From Gammaproteobacteria bacterium (GTDB lineage: Bacteria; Pseudomonadota; Gammaproteobacteria; Ga0077536): DNA of 64,000 nucleotides. Shown piece after piece: positions 29,558-38,584 of this stretch (position 1 is its first letter; each line of letters begins with the position of its first letter). Made by a program: the position numbers and the translations under genes. The DNA lies in assembly GCA_020849475.1 (NCBI GenBank), contig JADLGE010000004.1, forward strand, positions 60,267 to 124,266, written 5' to 3'. Under the pieces are notes generated by a model. The model had not been told where the DNA came from, made no database searches, and worked only from the letters and a program-made list of their open reading frames with translations.

Positions 29558-30904
29558 ATGAACAAAGGCGTCTACATCAAGACCTTCGGTTGCCAGATGA
29601 ACGAATACGATTCGAGCAAGATGCTGGCCTTGCTCGAACGCAGCCACGGCTTGACCCCGGTGACAAGCCCTGAGCAGGCGCGTGTGCTGCTCATGAACAC
29701 CTGCTCGGTGCGCGAGAAAGCGCAGGAAAAACTCTTTTCAGAGCTTGGTCGCTGGCGGCCGCTGAAGGACGCCGACCCCAATGTCATCATCGCGGTCGGC
29801 GGCTGTGTGGCGAGCCAGGAAGGCGAACTCATCTGGGAGCGTGCGCCCTTTGTCGACGTGGTGTTCGGGCCGCAAACCCTGCATCGCCTGCCGGCCATGA
29901 TCGCCGAGGTCGAGCGCGGCGCAAGCCGCATGATCGACATCTCCTTTCCCGAAATTGAAAAGTTCGACAACCTGCCGCCGGCGCGCGTCGAAGGCCCGAG
30001 CGCGTTCGTGTCGATCATGGAAGGCTGCAGCAAATACTGCAGCTTCTGCATCGTGCCCTATACGCGTGGCGAGGAATTCAGCCGACCGTTCGACGATGTC
30101 ATCACCGAAATAGTCGATCTGGCCGCGGCCGGCGTGCGCGAAGTGGTGCTGCTGGGGCAGAACGTCAACGCCTATCGCGGCGCGACTCACGACGGGCAGG
30201 TGGTCGATCTGGCGGCGCTCATCCGTTACGTGGCGGCGGTGGATGGAGTGGAGCGCATCCGTTTCACCACGTCGCATCCACTGGAATTCACGCCGCGCCT
30301 GATTCAGACCTACGCCGATGTGCCGGAACTCGTCAGCCATCTGCACCTGCCGGTGCAGAGCGGCGCCGACCGCATCCTCGCGCTCATGAAGCGTGGTCAC
30401 ACCACGCTCGAATACAAGTCGATCATCAGACGGCTGCGCGAAGCGCGGCCGGACATCCTGATCTCCACCGATTTCATCGTCGGCTTTCCCGGCGAGACCG
30501 ACGAGGATTTCGCGCGCACCATGGCGTTCATTGAAGAGCTTCGATTCGACCAGTCCTTCAGCTTCATTTACAGCGCGCGGCCGGGCACGCCGGCGGCGGC
30601 CCTGCCGGACGATGTCAGCCAGCATGAGAAGCAGCATCGCCTCGCCATCCTGCAGCGACGCATCACCGAATTTGCCGATGAATACAACGCCGCCATGGTC
30701 GGCACCACGCAGCGTGTGCTGGTCACCGGCCATGCACGCAAGGACGCGCGCGAACTGGCGGCGCGCACCGCGCACAATCGGGTGGTGAATTTTGCCGGCC
30801 CCGCCGACCTCATCGGCGACTTCGCCGAGGTGCGTATCAGCGCCGCGCTGCCCAATTCGCTGCGCGGCGAATGGTTGGGCGCCGCGCTCGAGGTCAGCGC
30901 ATGA
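29558..30904 (+). CDS. miaB: tRNA-2-methylthio-N6-isopentenyladenosine37 synthase MiaB
   Basis: MiaB is a radical SAM methylthiotransferase that completes ms2i6A37 in tRNAs. The 448-residue protein has the N-terminal auxiliary cluster cysteines in TFGCQMN (C12), NTCSVREKA and VGGCVASQE, the radical SAM triad in [12 protein letters not shown], and a C-terminal TRAM domain. I start at the ATG at 29558, where [12 protein letters not shown] fits the family. It opens the miaB-phoH-ybeY-ybeX-lnt run found widely in the class and overlaps phoH by four bases. Confidence 0.97.
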   Translation: MNKGVYIKTFGCQMNEYDSSKMLALLERSHGLTPVTSPEQARVLLMNTCSVREKAQEKLFSELGRWRPLKDADPNVIIAVGGCVASQEGELIWERAPFVDVVFGPQTLHRLPAMIAEVERGASRMIDISFPEIEKFDNLPPARVEGPSAFVSIMEGCSKYCSFCIVPYTRGEEFSRPFDDVITEIVDLAAAGVREVVLLGQNVNAYRGATHDGQVVDLAALIRYVAAVDGVERIRFTTSHPLEFTPRLIQTYADVPELVSHLHLPVQSGADRILALMKRGHTTLEYKSIIRRLREARPDILISTDFIVGFPGETDEDFARTMAFIEELRFDQSFSFIYSARPGTPAAALPDDVSQHEKQHRLAILQRRITEFADEYNAAMVGTTQRVLVTGHARKDARELAARTAHNRVVNFAGPADLIGDFAEVRISAALPNSLRGEWLGAALEVSA

Positions 30905-31890
30905 GCACCGCCGCGATTGAAATCGCGCTTGAGCCGGCCGACAACGAACGGCTCGCCAACCTGTGCGGTCAGTTCGACGAAAACCTGCGCCTGCTCGAAC
31001 GTCGCACGGGTGTCGAAATCGGCAACCGTGGTAACCAGTTCAAACTCGTCGGCGAGCATGATGTGCTGGTGGTGACCGAGCGTGTCATCCGCCAGCTCTA
31101 CAGCCTGACCGGCACGCGTTCGATTACCGGCGCGGACGTGCATCTCGAATTGCGTAACGCCGACATGAGCGGCGAAGAGGAATTCGACGACAGCCTGGGT
31201 TCGATTCGTACGCGCCGCACCATGGTCAAGGCGCGTGGCGTCAACCAGCGCAAATATCTCGACGCGATCCGTGAATTCGACATCAGCTTCGGCATCGGCC
31301 CGGCCGGCACCGGCAAGACCTATCTCGCGGTGGCGAGCGCGGTGGCGGCGCTCGATTCCGATTCGGTGCGGCGCATCTGCCTGGTGCGACCGGCGGTCGA
31401 AGCGGGCGAGCGCCTGGGCTTTCTGCCCGGCGACATGTCGCAGAAGATTGATCCCTACCTGCGGCCGCTGTACGACGCTCTGTACGAAATGCTCGGCTTC
31501 GAGCGCGTGGCCAAGCTCATCGAGCGCAACATCATCGAAGTCGCGCCGCTGGCCTTCATGCGCGGCCGCACCTTGAACGAGTCTTTCATCATTCTCGATG
31601 AGGCGCAGAACACCACCATCGAGCAGATGAAGATGTTTCTGACCCGCATCGGTTTCGGCTCCAAGGCGGTGGTGACCGGCGACGTGACGCAAATCGATTT
31701 GCCGCGCGGCCGCACCTCAGGTTTGAAGCACGTCATCGAAGTGCTCGACGGCGTGGAAGGCATCAGCTTCACCCACTTCCGCTCCAAGGACGTGGTGCGG
31801 CACACGCTGGTGGCGCGCATCCTCGATGCCTATGCCATCCACGAGGCCGACAACGAGCTCGAACGCGACGATGAGCGTCGCAACGGATGA
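30901..31890 (+). CDS. ybeZ: PhoH-family ATPase (YbeZ)
   Basis: This 329-residue protein has an N-terminal KH-like part ([21 protein letters not shown]) and a P-loop ATPase domain with Walker A GPAGTGKT at residues 133-140 and Walker [10 protein letters not shown]. YbeZ-type proteins are thought to act with the RNase YbeY in RNA metabolism. It overlaps miaB and ybeY by four bases at each end, fitting a coupled unit. Confidence 0.94.
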   Translation: MSTAAIEIALEPADNERLANLCGQFDENLRLLERRTGVEIGNRGNQFKLVGEHDVLVVTERVIRQLYSLTGTRSITGADVHLELRNADMSGEEEFDDSLGSIRTRRTMVKARGVNQRKYLDAIREFDISFGIGPAGTGKTYLAVASAVAALDSDSVRRICLVRPAVEAGERLGFLPGDMSQKIDPYLRPLYDALYEMLGFERVAKLIERNIIEVAPLAFMRGRTLNESFIILDEAQNTTIEQMKMFLTRIGFGSKAVVTGDVTQIDLPRGRTSGLKHVIEVLDGVEGISFTHFRSKDVVRHTLVARILDAYAIHEADNELERDDERRNG

Positions 31891-32381
31891 CGGCCGCCGG
31901 TGAAGCGCGGGTGTCCCTGGCAGCCGTGACCGAAGTCGAGCTCGCGCTGCAGATCGAGAGCGCTGCCGTCGACCTGCCCGGCGAGCGCTTTTTCTGCGAC
32001 TGCGTGGCGCGCGCCGCCGCCGAATTCCGCGCGCGGGTGGAACTCACCATCCGCGTGGTGGACGCCGACGAAGGCCGCGCCCTCAACCTGCGGTGGCGCG
32101 AGCGCGACTATGCGACCAACGTGTTGTCGTTCCCGAGCGAGGGGCTGGCCGATATCGCGCCCGATTTCATCGGCGACATCGTACTGTGCGCGCCGGTCGT
32201 GAATGCCGAGGCGGCCGCGCAGGGCAAGACCGCGGCGGACCATTTCGCGCATCTGACCGTGCACGGCGTCTTGCATCTGCTCGGTTTCGATCACGAAGAC
32301 GACGCCAGCGCGGCCGTCATGGAGCAACACGAACGCACGATACTGGCGGGCATGGGCATCGCCGATCCCTATCGCGCCTGA
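31887..32381 (+). CDS. ybeY: Endoribonuclease YbeY
   Basis: YbeY is a zinc-dependent endoribonuclease for 16S rRNA 3' maturation and ribosome quality control. The 164-residue protein carries the zinc motif HGVLHLLGFDH and the upstream RDYATNVLSFP and IGDIVLCAPVV segments. Its start overlaps the phoH stop (ATGA) and it precedes the CorC-like gene by 11 bases. Confidence 0.96.
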   Translation: MTAAGEARVSLAAVTEVELALQIESAAVDLPGERFFCDCVARAAAEFRARVELTIRVVDADEGRALNLRWRERDYATNVLSFPSEGLADIAPDFIGDIVLCAPVVNAEAAAQGKTAADHFAHLTVHGVLHLLGFDHEDDASAAVMEQHERTILAGMGIADPYRA

Positions 32382-32392
32382 TCAAAGCGACC

Positions 32393-33265
32393 ATGAACGA
32401 CAGTCACTCTAGCCTGCGCACCACCCTCCACGGACTGTGGCAGGACTGGTTGCGCCGCTTTCGCCCCGACCCCAATGGCCGTCAGCGCCTGGTCGACACC
32501 ATTCGCGATGCCGAAGAGCAGCACATCATCGACCCCGACACGGTGGCGATGCTGGAAGGCGCCTTGCTGGTGTCGGAGATCCACGTACGCGACATCATGG
32601 TGCCGCGTTCCGACATCGTCTTCATCGAAGAGCACGCGGTGCCGCGGGAATTTCTCGCCGAAGTGATCGAATCAGGCCACTCGCGCTTTCCGGTGTTCGA
32701 CGACAAGCGCGAGAACGTGCTCGGCATTCTGCTTGCCAAGGATCTGCTGCCGCTGCTGGCCGAGCCGGCGCTCGTGTTCGATATTCGCGACCTCATGCGG
32801 CCGGTGGCCTTCGTGCCGGAAAGCAAACGGCTCAATATCCTGCTGCGCGAGTTTCGTGAGCGTCGCAATCACCTGGCGGTGGTGGTCGACGAGTACGGCG
32901 GCATTTCCGGCTTGGTGACCATCGAGGATGTGATCGAGCAAATCGTCGGTGAAATCGATGACGAACACGATCTGGCCGAGGAGGACAATATCCGACGCCA
33001 CCGCGACGAGCGCTATACCGTCAAGGCGCGCACGCCCATCGCCGAATTCAACGAGCATTTCGGCGTGGCCTTCGATACCGACGACTACGACACCGTCGGT
33101 GGCCTGGTGATTCATGAACTCGGGCACCTGCCGCGCCGCGGCGAGGACCTCAGTTTCCAGGGTTTCGAATTCAAGGTGCTGCGCGCCGACCGCCGCCGCA
33201 TCCGTCTCTTGCGCGTGATTCGCGGCGACCAGTCCATGCCCTCCGCCACCGACGGCGACGGTTGA
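32393..33265 (+). CDS. ybeX: CBS-domain CorC/YbeX-family protein
   Basis: This 290-residue protein has two CBS domains (VRDIMVPRSDIVFI near 65-80 and IRDLMRPVAFVPES near 132-145) and a C-terminal CorC_HlyC domain (DTVGGLVIHELGHLPRRGE). It lacks membrane segments. The family is associated with magnesium and cobalt efflux and, by operon position, with ribosome metabolism. The ATG at 32393 is 11 bases after ybeY. Confidence 0.93.
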   Translation: MNDSHSSLRTTLHGLWQDWLRRFRPDPNGRQRLVDTIRDAEEQHIIDPDTVAMLEGALLVSEIHVRDIMVPRSDIVFIEEHAVPREFLAEVIESGHSRFPVFDDKRENVLGILLAKDLLPLLAEPALVFDIRDLMRPVAFVPESKRLNILLREFRERRNHLAVVVDEYGGISGLVTIEDVIEQIVGEIDDEHDLAEEDNIRRHRDERYTVKARTPIAEFNEHFGVAFDTDDYDTVGGLVIHELGHLPRRGEDLSFQGFEFKVLRADRRRIRLLRVIRGDQSMPSATDGDG

Positions 33266-33290
33266 TGTCCAGCAGCGCGGACTGAGACCG

Positions 33291-34826
33291 ATGGCGAGCG
33301 CGCGTCCCCGCGTACAGAGCGACGCGCCGGCCGGCGTGGCGCGTCGCTGGCTGCTGCTGGCCTTGGCGCTGGGCCTGGTGGTGCCGTTCGCATTTGCTCC
33401 TTACGATTTGTGGCCGGTGGCGATAGTCGCCATGAGCGGCTTGTTCCTGTTGCTCAAAGGGCGCACGCCACGCCAGGCCGCGCGCCTCGGCTGGTGCTTC
33501 GGCATTGGCATGTTCGGCCACGGCGTGTGGTGGATCCAGGTCAGCGTGCACCAGTTCGGTCTGCCCTACTACGCGTTCTCGGTAACGATGACCGCGCTGC
33601 TGGTGGCTTTCCTGTCACTCTATCCGGCGCTGTTCGCGGCGCTGCTGCGACGGCTGCCGGTGGCCAGCGAAGGGCTGCGACATGTGCTGTTGGCGCCGGC
33701 CCTGTGGGTGTGTGGCGAATGGCTGCGCGGCTGGATCTTCACCGGCTTTCCGTGGCTGTCGCTCGGCTACAGCCAGCTCGATGGACCCTTGGCGGGACTT
33801 GCGCCGTGGAGCGGCGAGCATCTGTGCTCGGTGGCGGTGGTGATGGCCGCCGGCCTCCTCACGCAATGCATGAATGGCGCGCTCGCGGCGCGGCTGGCCT
33901 GCGGTGCGGCGCTGCTCGCCTTGCTGCTCGGCGGCCAGGCATTGCGCGCGGTGCCGACCAGTCATGAGCTTCAGGCCGGCCTCACGGCCACCTTGGTGCA
34001 GGGCGCCATACCGCAGCAATTGAAGTGGGAACTGTCGCAGCGCGAGCACGCCTTCAAGCTCTACAGCGAACTGTCGGCGCCGCACTGGCAGTCGGACATC
34101 GTCGTGTGGCCGGAGACCGCCATCCCGGCGTTCGCCGAAGAAGTGCCAGACATGATTGCGAGTCTCAACCACACCGCGCGCGCGGCCCACACCACGCTGC
34201 TGGTCGGCATGCCTACCGGTGAGCCGTGGAGCGGCGGTCGCTATTACAACAGCGTGGTGGCGCTGGGCAGTGAAGCGGGCCGTTATGACAAGCGTCACCT
34301 GGTGCCGTTTGGCGAATTCTTCCCGCTCAAAGCGGCGCTCGAAAACCTTTCGCGCCTGCTCAGTATTCCGATGTCGGATTTCAGCGAAGGCGACGTTCAC
34401 CAGCCGACCCTGCACGCCGCCGGCCACGCGCTCGGCGTTTCAATCTGCTACGAGGATGTCTATGCGCGGGAAGTGCGTCGCGCGCTGCCGGAAGCCGGCT
34501 TCCTGGTCAATGTCAGCAACGATGCGTGGTTCGGCGACACCATCGCGCCACATCAGCATCTGCAGATTGCGCGCATGCGCGCACTCGAAGCCGGGCGCTA
34601 CATGCTGCGCGCGACCAATACCGGCATCACGGCCATCATCGACGAACGTGGCGCGGTCACGGCGCGTGCCGCGCAGTTCCAGCCGACCGCCCTCGCCGGC
34701 ACTTTCGCCGCGCGCGGTGGTGCAACGCCCTATGTGCGGCTCGGCGACCTGCCCTTGTTCAGTGCGCTGTTGCTGGCGATTGTTGCTGTCGCCCTGCACG
34801 GCCGGCGCCGCGCGCGTCTCAACTGA
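33291..34826 (+). CDS. lnt: Apolipoprotein N-acyltransferase Lnt
   Basis: Lnt adds the third acyl chain to lipoproteins in the inner membrane, which is needed for transport of many to the outer membrane. The 511-residue protein has an N-terminal multi-span membrane part and a nitrilase-like domain with the catalytic triad E275 (WPETAIPAF), K334 (YDKRHLVPFGE) and C386 (SICYEDVYA), near the E. coli positions. A final membrane helix follows. Its end overlaps the opposite-strand glycosyltransferase by eight bases. The Bam, pilus and other lipoproteins in the window would be clients. Confidence 0.96.
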   Translation: MASARPRVQSDAPAGVARRWLLLALALGLVVPFAFAPYDLWPVAIVAMSGLFLLLKGRTPRQAARLGWCFGIGMFGHGVWWIQVSVHQFGLPYYAFSVTMTALLVAFLSLYPALFAALLRRLPVASEGLRHVLLAPALWVCGEWLRGWIFTGFPWLSLGYSQLDGPLAGLAPWSGEHLCSVAVVMAAGLLTQCMNGALAARLACGAALLALLLGGQALRAVPTSHELQAGLTATLVQGAIPQQLKWELSQREHAFKLYSELSAPHWQSDIVVWPETAIPAFAEEVPDMIASLNHTARAAHTTLLVGMPTGEPWSGGRYYNSVVALGSEAGRYDKRHLVPFGEFFPLKAALENLSRLLSIPMSDFSEGDVHQPTLHAAGHALGVSICYEDVYAREVRRALPEAGFLVNVSNDAWFGDTIAPHQHLQIARMRALEAGRYMLRATNTGITAIIDERGAVTARAAQFQPTALAGTFAARGGATPYVRLGDLPLFSALLLAIVAVALHGRRRARLN

Positions 34827-36966
34827 TATCGAGATCGGCGGCGTTGTCGCCGGCCAGGTAACGCGCCCACGCCGCTTCAAAAATAGCGCCGAGCCGCGCC
34901 GCCATGCGTTCCGGCCGGAATGGATTGTCGTGCTGCAAGCGTTGTTCGAGCCGGGCGCGCAGCGCGCGCAGCCGTGGCCGATCATTAGCCAGTGCGGCAA
35001 CCAGTGCGCAATAGTCTTCGGGCGTGTGGGTAATCAGTTCTTCGAGACCCACCGCCGTCAGCAGTGAGGCGCCATAGCGCGCACTCCAACTCGCACCCTT
35101 CAGCGTCACCATCGGCAGACCCGCCTGCAGCGCATCGAGTCCGGTGGTGTGGGCGTTGAAGGTCCAGGTGTCGAGAAACAGATCGGCGGCGCGGTGGCGG
35201 GCGAGATGCGCGGCGTGGGACACCCGTTCGACGAACACCAGGCGTTCGGCGGCGAGACCGCGCTGCACGGCGCGGGTGCGCAGCGCCGCGGTCGCGGCAC
35301 TCGAGGCCGGGCCCAGCCACAGCACCGAGGTCGGCACAGCCTGCAGCAAATCCAGCCAGCGCTCGAACAGGCGCGGCTCGATTTTCTCCACGCGGGTGAA
35401 AGCGCACAGCACAAAAGCCTGTTCGGGCAGACCCAGCGCGGCGCGCGATGGTGTCGCGCCGAGCGTGTGTCGCGCGGTGTCATAAGGATAGAAGCTGGCC
35501 GGCATGAAGGCGCGGGCCTCAAGCAGCGGGTAGCCCCAGTCCTCGGGCTCCGAGGCGCGATCGCTCACGCGATAATCAATCCACGGTGCGAACAGGCTGT
35601 GGCTGTGACCGAGATAGGCGAACTGCAGGCGCGCCGCGCGCGCGACCATGATGAGCGGTCGAGCTTCGTCGCTGTAACCGTTCAAATCGACCAGGATGTC
35701 GATGTCGTCGTCGCGTATGCGGCGTGCCGCCGCGTCATCGTCCATGGCAGAAACGTCGATGAAGTGGTCGAACTCGTGACGCACGTTGCGTCGCTGCGGA
35801 CTGTCGTCGTCGCGGTTGATGGCGTAGCCGAATACTTCGAATTTCGCGCGGTCGTGGGCGCGGAACAGGCCACCGGTCAAGACCATGCCGGGATGGTCCT
35901 TGAACTTGCACGACAGGTAGCCGATGCGCAGGCGTCGACCGTCATCTTTGCGTTTCGCGGGCGGCGGCAGGCGCGTGCCGCCCAGCGCGTTCGAGACGGC
36001 GATGTGCCCGGCGCTGCGCAGCGCATTGGGCAGCGGCAGGTAGAGCAACGGAAACGCGCCCGACAGATCGCTCGGCGCGTGGCTCGGTGTCGCGAAAAAC
36101 TGCAGCGCCGCGGACAACAGTTCGCCGTAACCCCGCCAGTCGGCGGCACACAAGCGCGTGAATGCGGCGGCGAAATACACCGAGCGCGCATCGGGCACGC
36201 GCGGCAGCGGCGTGTCGGCATGGCCATAGCGCGCGGCGCGCGTCGCGTCGCGGGCAAAGGCCTGTTCGAAGCATTGCTGCGCGGTATCCAGCGTGCCGAG
36301 CGTGGCGAGCGCCACGGCTTTGCACATCCAGGCCGACACCGCGTTCGCATCGAGGGCCAGCGCGCGCTCGCAACTCGTGATCGATTCGGCTAAGCGCTGG
36401 CATCGGCGTTGGCACTCGGCCAATTCGCACCAGTACATGGCCATGGTCGGACGGTGCTCGACCAGCCACAGGTAGTCCGGCAGCGCGGATTCGTAGCGAC
36501 CGAGATTGCGCAACAGCGCGGCGCGATTGAGACGGCTGTCGGCCGCCGTCGGGCTCGTTACAGGTGCGAGTCTCACCGCTGCATCGTGACTGGCCAAGGC
36601 CGCGTCATGGCGGCCGGCGCGTTCCTGGGCGAGCGCCAGTTCGCCCCACACTTCGGCATCGGTGGGGGCGGCGGCGAGATAGTGTTCGAAGTGGATGCAG
36701 GCTGCGGCAGCTTGGTGTGCGGCCAGCAGCCACTGCGCGGCCAGACGGCGCGCGGTCAGTAAGGTGGCAGGTTCACGCGCGGCGGATTCAAGGGCGTCGA
36801 GTGCGCTGTTCAAGTCGCCGAGGTGGTGTTTCAGGCGCGCGAGGGTCAGCCAGTCGGCGCCCTCACCCCGCTCGCGACAATGGGGCTCGAACAGTGCCAG
36901 TGCGTCATCGGCGCGGCCGGCGCGAAATGCGGCGGCCGCTTCGGTGCGAATGTCGTCGCTGACCAC
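34819..36966 (-). CDS. TPR-containing GT41 (OGT-like) glycosyltransferase
   Basis: This 715-residue protein has TPR-like helices over about residues 1-280 and a GT41/SPINDLY catalytic region from about 345. Landmarks are GYLSCKFKDHPG (H358), VDLNGYSDEARP, FTRVEKIEP with K528 aligned to the nucleotide-binding lysine of OGT, and NAHTTGLDALQAGLPMVT (H606-T-T). The usual GYPGT motif instead reads GHSHS (453-457), and the Asp of the usual SADF/SSDF is Lys (SCKF). No signal peptide is present, so it should act in the cytosol. It is third on the strand after the barrel and FecR genes, 28 bases from the latter. GT41 includes HMW1C, which glycosylates adhesins; this target is inferred from context. 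Start is GTG. Confidence 0.85.
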   Translation of the reverse strand: MVSDDIRTEAAAAFRAGRADDALALFEPHCRERGEGADWLTLARLKHHLGDLNSALDALESAAREPATLLTARRLAAQWLLAAHQAAAACIHFEHYLAAAPTDAEVWGELALAQERAGRHDAALASHDAAVRLAPVTSPTAADSRLNRAALLRNLGRYESALPDYLWLVEHRPTMAMYWCELAECQRRCQRLAESITSCERALALDANAVSAWMCKAVALATLGTLDTAQQCFEQAFARDATRAARYGHADTPLPRVPDARSVYFAAAFTRLCAADWRGYGELLSAALQFFATPSHAPSDLSGAFPLLYLPLPNALRSAGHIAVSNALGGTRLPPPAKRKDDGRRLRIGYLSCKFKDHPGMVLTGGLFRAHDRAKFEVFGYAINRDDDSPQRRNVRHEFDHFIDVSAMDDDAAARRIRDDDIDILVDLNGYSDEARPLIMVARAARLQFAYLGHSHSLFAPWIDYRVSDRASEPEDWGYPLLEARAFMPASFYPYDTARHTLGATPSRAALGLPEQAFVLCAFTRVEKIEPRLFERWLDLLQAVPTSVLWLGPASSAATAALRTRAVQRGLAAERLVFVERVSHAAHLARHRAADLFLDTWTFNAHTTGLDALQAGLPMVTLKGASWSARYGASLLTAVGLEELITHTPEDYCALVAALANDRPRLRALRARLEQRLQHDNPFRPERMAARLGAIFEAAWARYLAGDNAADLDIS

Positions 36967-36994
36967 CCTCGGCGTGCAGCTCGCTCAGTCCGTC

Positions 36995-38572
36995 CTACAA
37001 ACTCGGCGGTAACGGGCCGTTGGCATCCTTGATGAAAGTCACCGCGCCAAACACATCGTCATTGCCTTGGATGTGGAACACGAAGCCGGCGCGTTCGGCC
37101 TGCGGCCCGGCGATGAGGCCCGACACGAAGCCGTTGCATCCGAAGCAGCCGCAGCCACCGGTGCCGGAACCAACGGAAGCGCCGCCGGAAAAGCCGTGCT
37201 GGCCCACCGGCACACCGCCGAACTGCAGGTCGTAATTGTCTGAATTGATATTCACGCCCGCCGAGCCTCTCACCTGCGCGTTGCTGATATCGAGCAGCAA
37301 GGTCGCGTCGGTCAGTTGGCCCGTCACACCGGTGCGCGAAGTGGGTGAGGTCGACGACAGCATCGAGTAGCGCGCTTCGGTGTCACCGAGCGCCGCCAGC
37401 GCGACCATGTCGGTCGGTTTGCCGGCCACATAGTGCATGCTCTGATTGAGCTGCGAGAACGTTTCGGTGTTGCTGCCGATGCCGGTCTGGGTCACGGTAA
37501 AGGTCTCGGGGCTGCCCGAGGCGTTCGACCAGCGGCCCCAGCCGATGAACTGGTCGGAGCCGGCCTCGACCAGGGTCAAGGCGCCGTGGTCGGCAAGGGT
37601 GATGCCTTCGACGTTGGTGTTTGAAAAGCCCGTCAACTGGCCTTCGCTGAACGTCGCGCTGTTGGCGCCGGCCAGCGTATTGACCGGACCTTCGGCATTG
37701 CCACTGAAAAAGCTGGCCGCGACCGAGAAACCGTCACCGCTTTCGAGCTTGGTCGGCGGCGGCGGAGGGGGGGGAGGTGGTGGCGGCGGAGGCGGTGGTG
37801 GTGGTGGCGGTTCCGGTGGTTCGACAGGAATGCCGCCGACGATGAGCTTGTTGAGCGTGTCTTCGGTGTTGCCGTTGTCTTCGCTGACGTCGACGATGAA
37901 GTCGTCATCGTCCTGCTGCGGCTGCGCCGCGCCCGGGTCGTCACGCAGATCTTTCGACGGCTGGTTGGGCGGTAGCACCGGTTTCTCGTCGGTGACCTTG
38001 ACCAGCGTGTTCTTGTCGACGATGACGCCGCTCTGGCCGTTGACCAGCGTTACTTCGCCGGCGTCGTTGATGACCGCGATGGCGCCGTCGCCGACCGTGA
38101 CCACCGCGCCCGTGCCATCGAGCTTGATGAGATATTCAGTGCCGCGGATACCGATGGTCGCGACCGGCGTGTTGACGCGGTAGTTGCTGTGATTGCGATG
38201 ACCGATGACGCCAGTGATGGTGCGCAGGCCGCCGCGGAACAGGCTGAAGAAGCTGCGTTCGCTGCCATCGTCATTGCCGGCGTAGTTGTAGTCGTCAATC
38301 TTGAACGTCGAGCGCGGCTGCAAGGACACCAGGCTGCCATCGGCGAACTTCAATTGCACGCGGCCCTGCTCGGTGATGATGGTGTCGCCGGCATTGACCT
38401 CGCGGCCCTTGGTCGCGGGGTTGCTGGCGCCGCTCGGGTCTTGCACCGACACCTGGCCGAAAGCGAACTGCACGCGGCCGGCGGCGGCAAAACTCGAACC
38501 CGGCAGACTGCCGACCGCAACCGCCACCGCGAAGGCCAGCGGACGGGGCTTGAATATGTCAGCTTTATTCAC
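36995..38572 (-). CDS. Secreted FecR-domain protein with polyproline hinge and TbpB-like C-terminal domain
   Basis: This 525-residue protein starts with a Sec signal peptide (to about residue 29, GSSFA), with no lipobox. Residues about 33-195 form a FecR domain (VNAGDTIITEQGRVQLKF, TPVATIGIRGTEYLI). An acidic linker (DDDDFIVDVSEDN) leads to 19 consecutive prolines at 255-273. The rest, 280-525, is rich in Gly, Ser and Thr and ends GFVSGLIAGPQAERAGFVFH then DDVFGAVTFIK, resembling the eight-stranded barrel of TbpB-like proteins. CGCFGC lies at 474-479. Sequons N127, N350 and N376 are present. The GTG start has GGGAG nine bases upstream. I infer an exported surface protein, possibly passed through the barrel encoded just upstream. 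Confidence 0.75.
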   Translation of the reverse strand: MNKADIFKPRPLAFAVAVAVGSLPGSSFAAAGRVQFAFGQVSVQDPSGASNPATKGREVNAGDTIITEQGRVQLKFADGSLVSLQPRSTFKIDDYNYAGNDDGSERSFFSLFRGGLRTITGVIGHRNHSNYRVNTPVATIGIRGTEYLIKLDGTGAVVTVGDGAIAVINDAGEVTLVNGQSGVIVDKNTLVKVTDEKPVLPPNQPSKDLRDDPGAAQPQQDDDDFIVDVSEDNGNTEDTLNKLIVGGIPVEPPEPPPPPPPPPPPPPPPPPPPTKLESGDGFSVAASFFSGNAEGPVNTLAGANSATFSEGQLTGFSNTNVEGITLADHGALTLVEAGSDQFIGWGRWSNASGSPETFTVTQTGIGSNTETFSQLNQSMHYVAGKPTDMVALAALGDTEARYSMLSSTSPTSRTGVTGQLTDATLLLDISNAQVRGSAGVNINSDNYDLQFGGVPVGQHGFSGGASVGSGTGGCGCFGCNGFVSGLIAGPQAERAGFVFHIQGNDDVFGAVTFIKDANGPLPPSL

Positions 38573-38584
38573 GTGGGCTGCTCC

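Noticed and set aside
37741..37815. GC-rich trinucleotide run considered as a tandem repeat or CRISPR-like array
   Set aside because: It is an in-frame mixed-codon proline tract inside a gene, with no spacers or repeat units.
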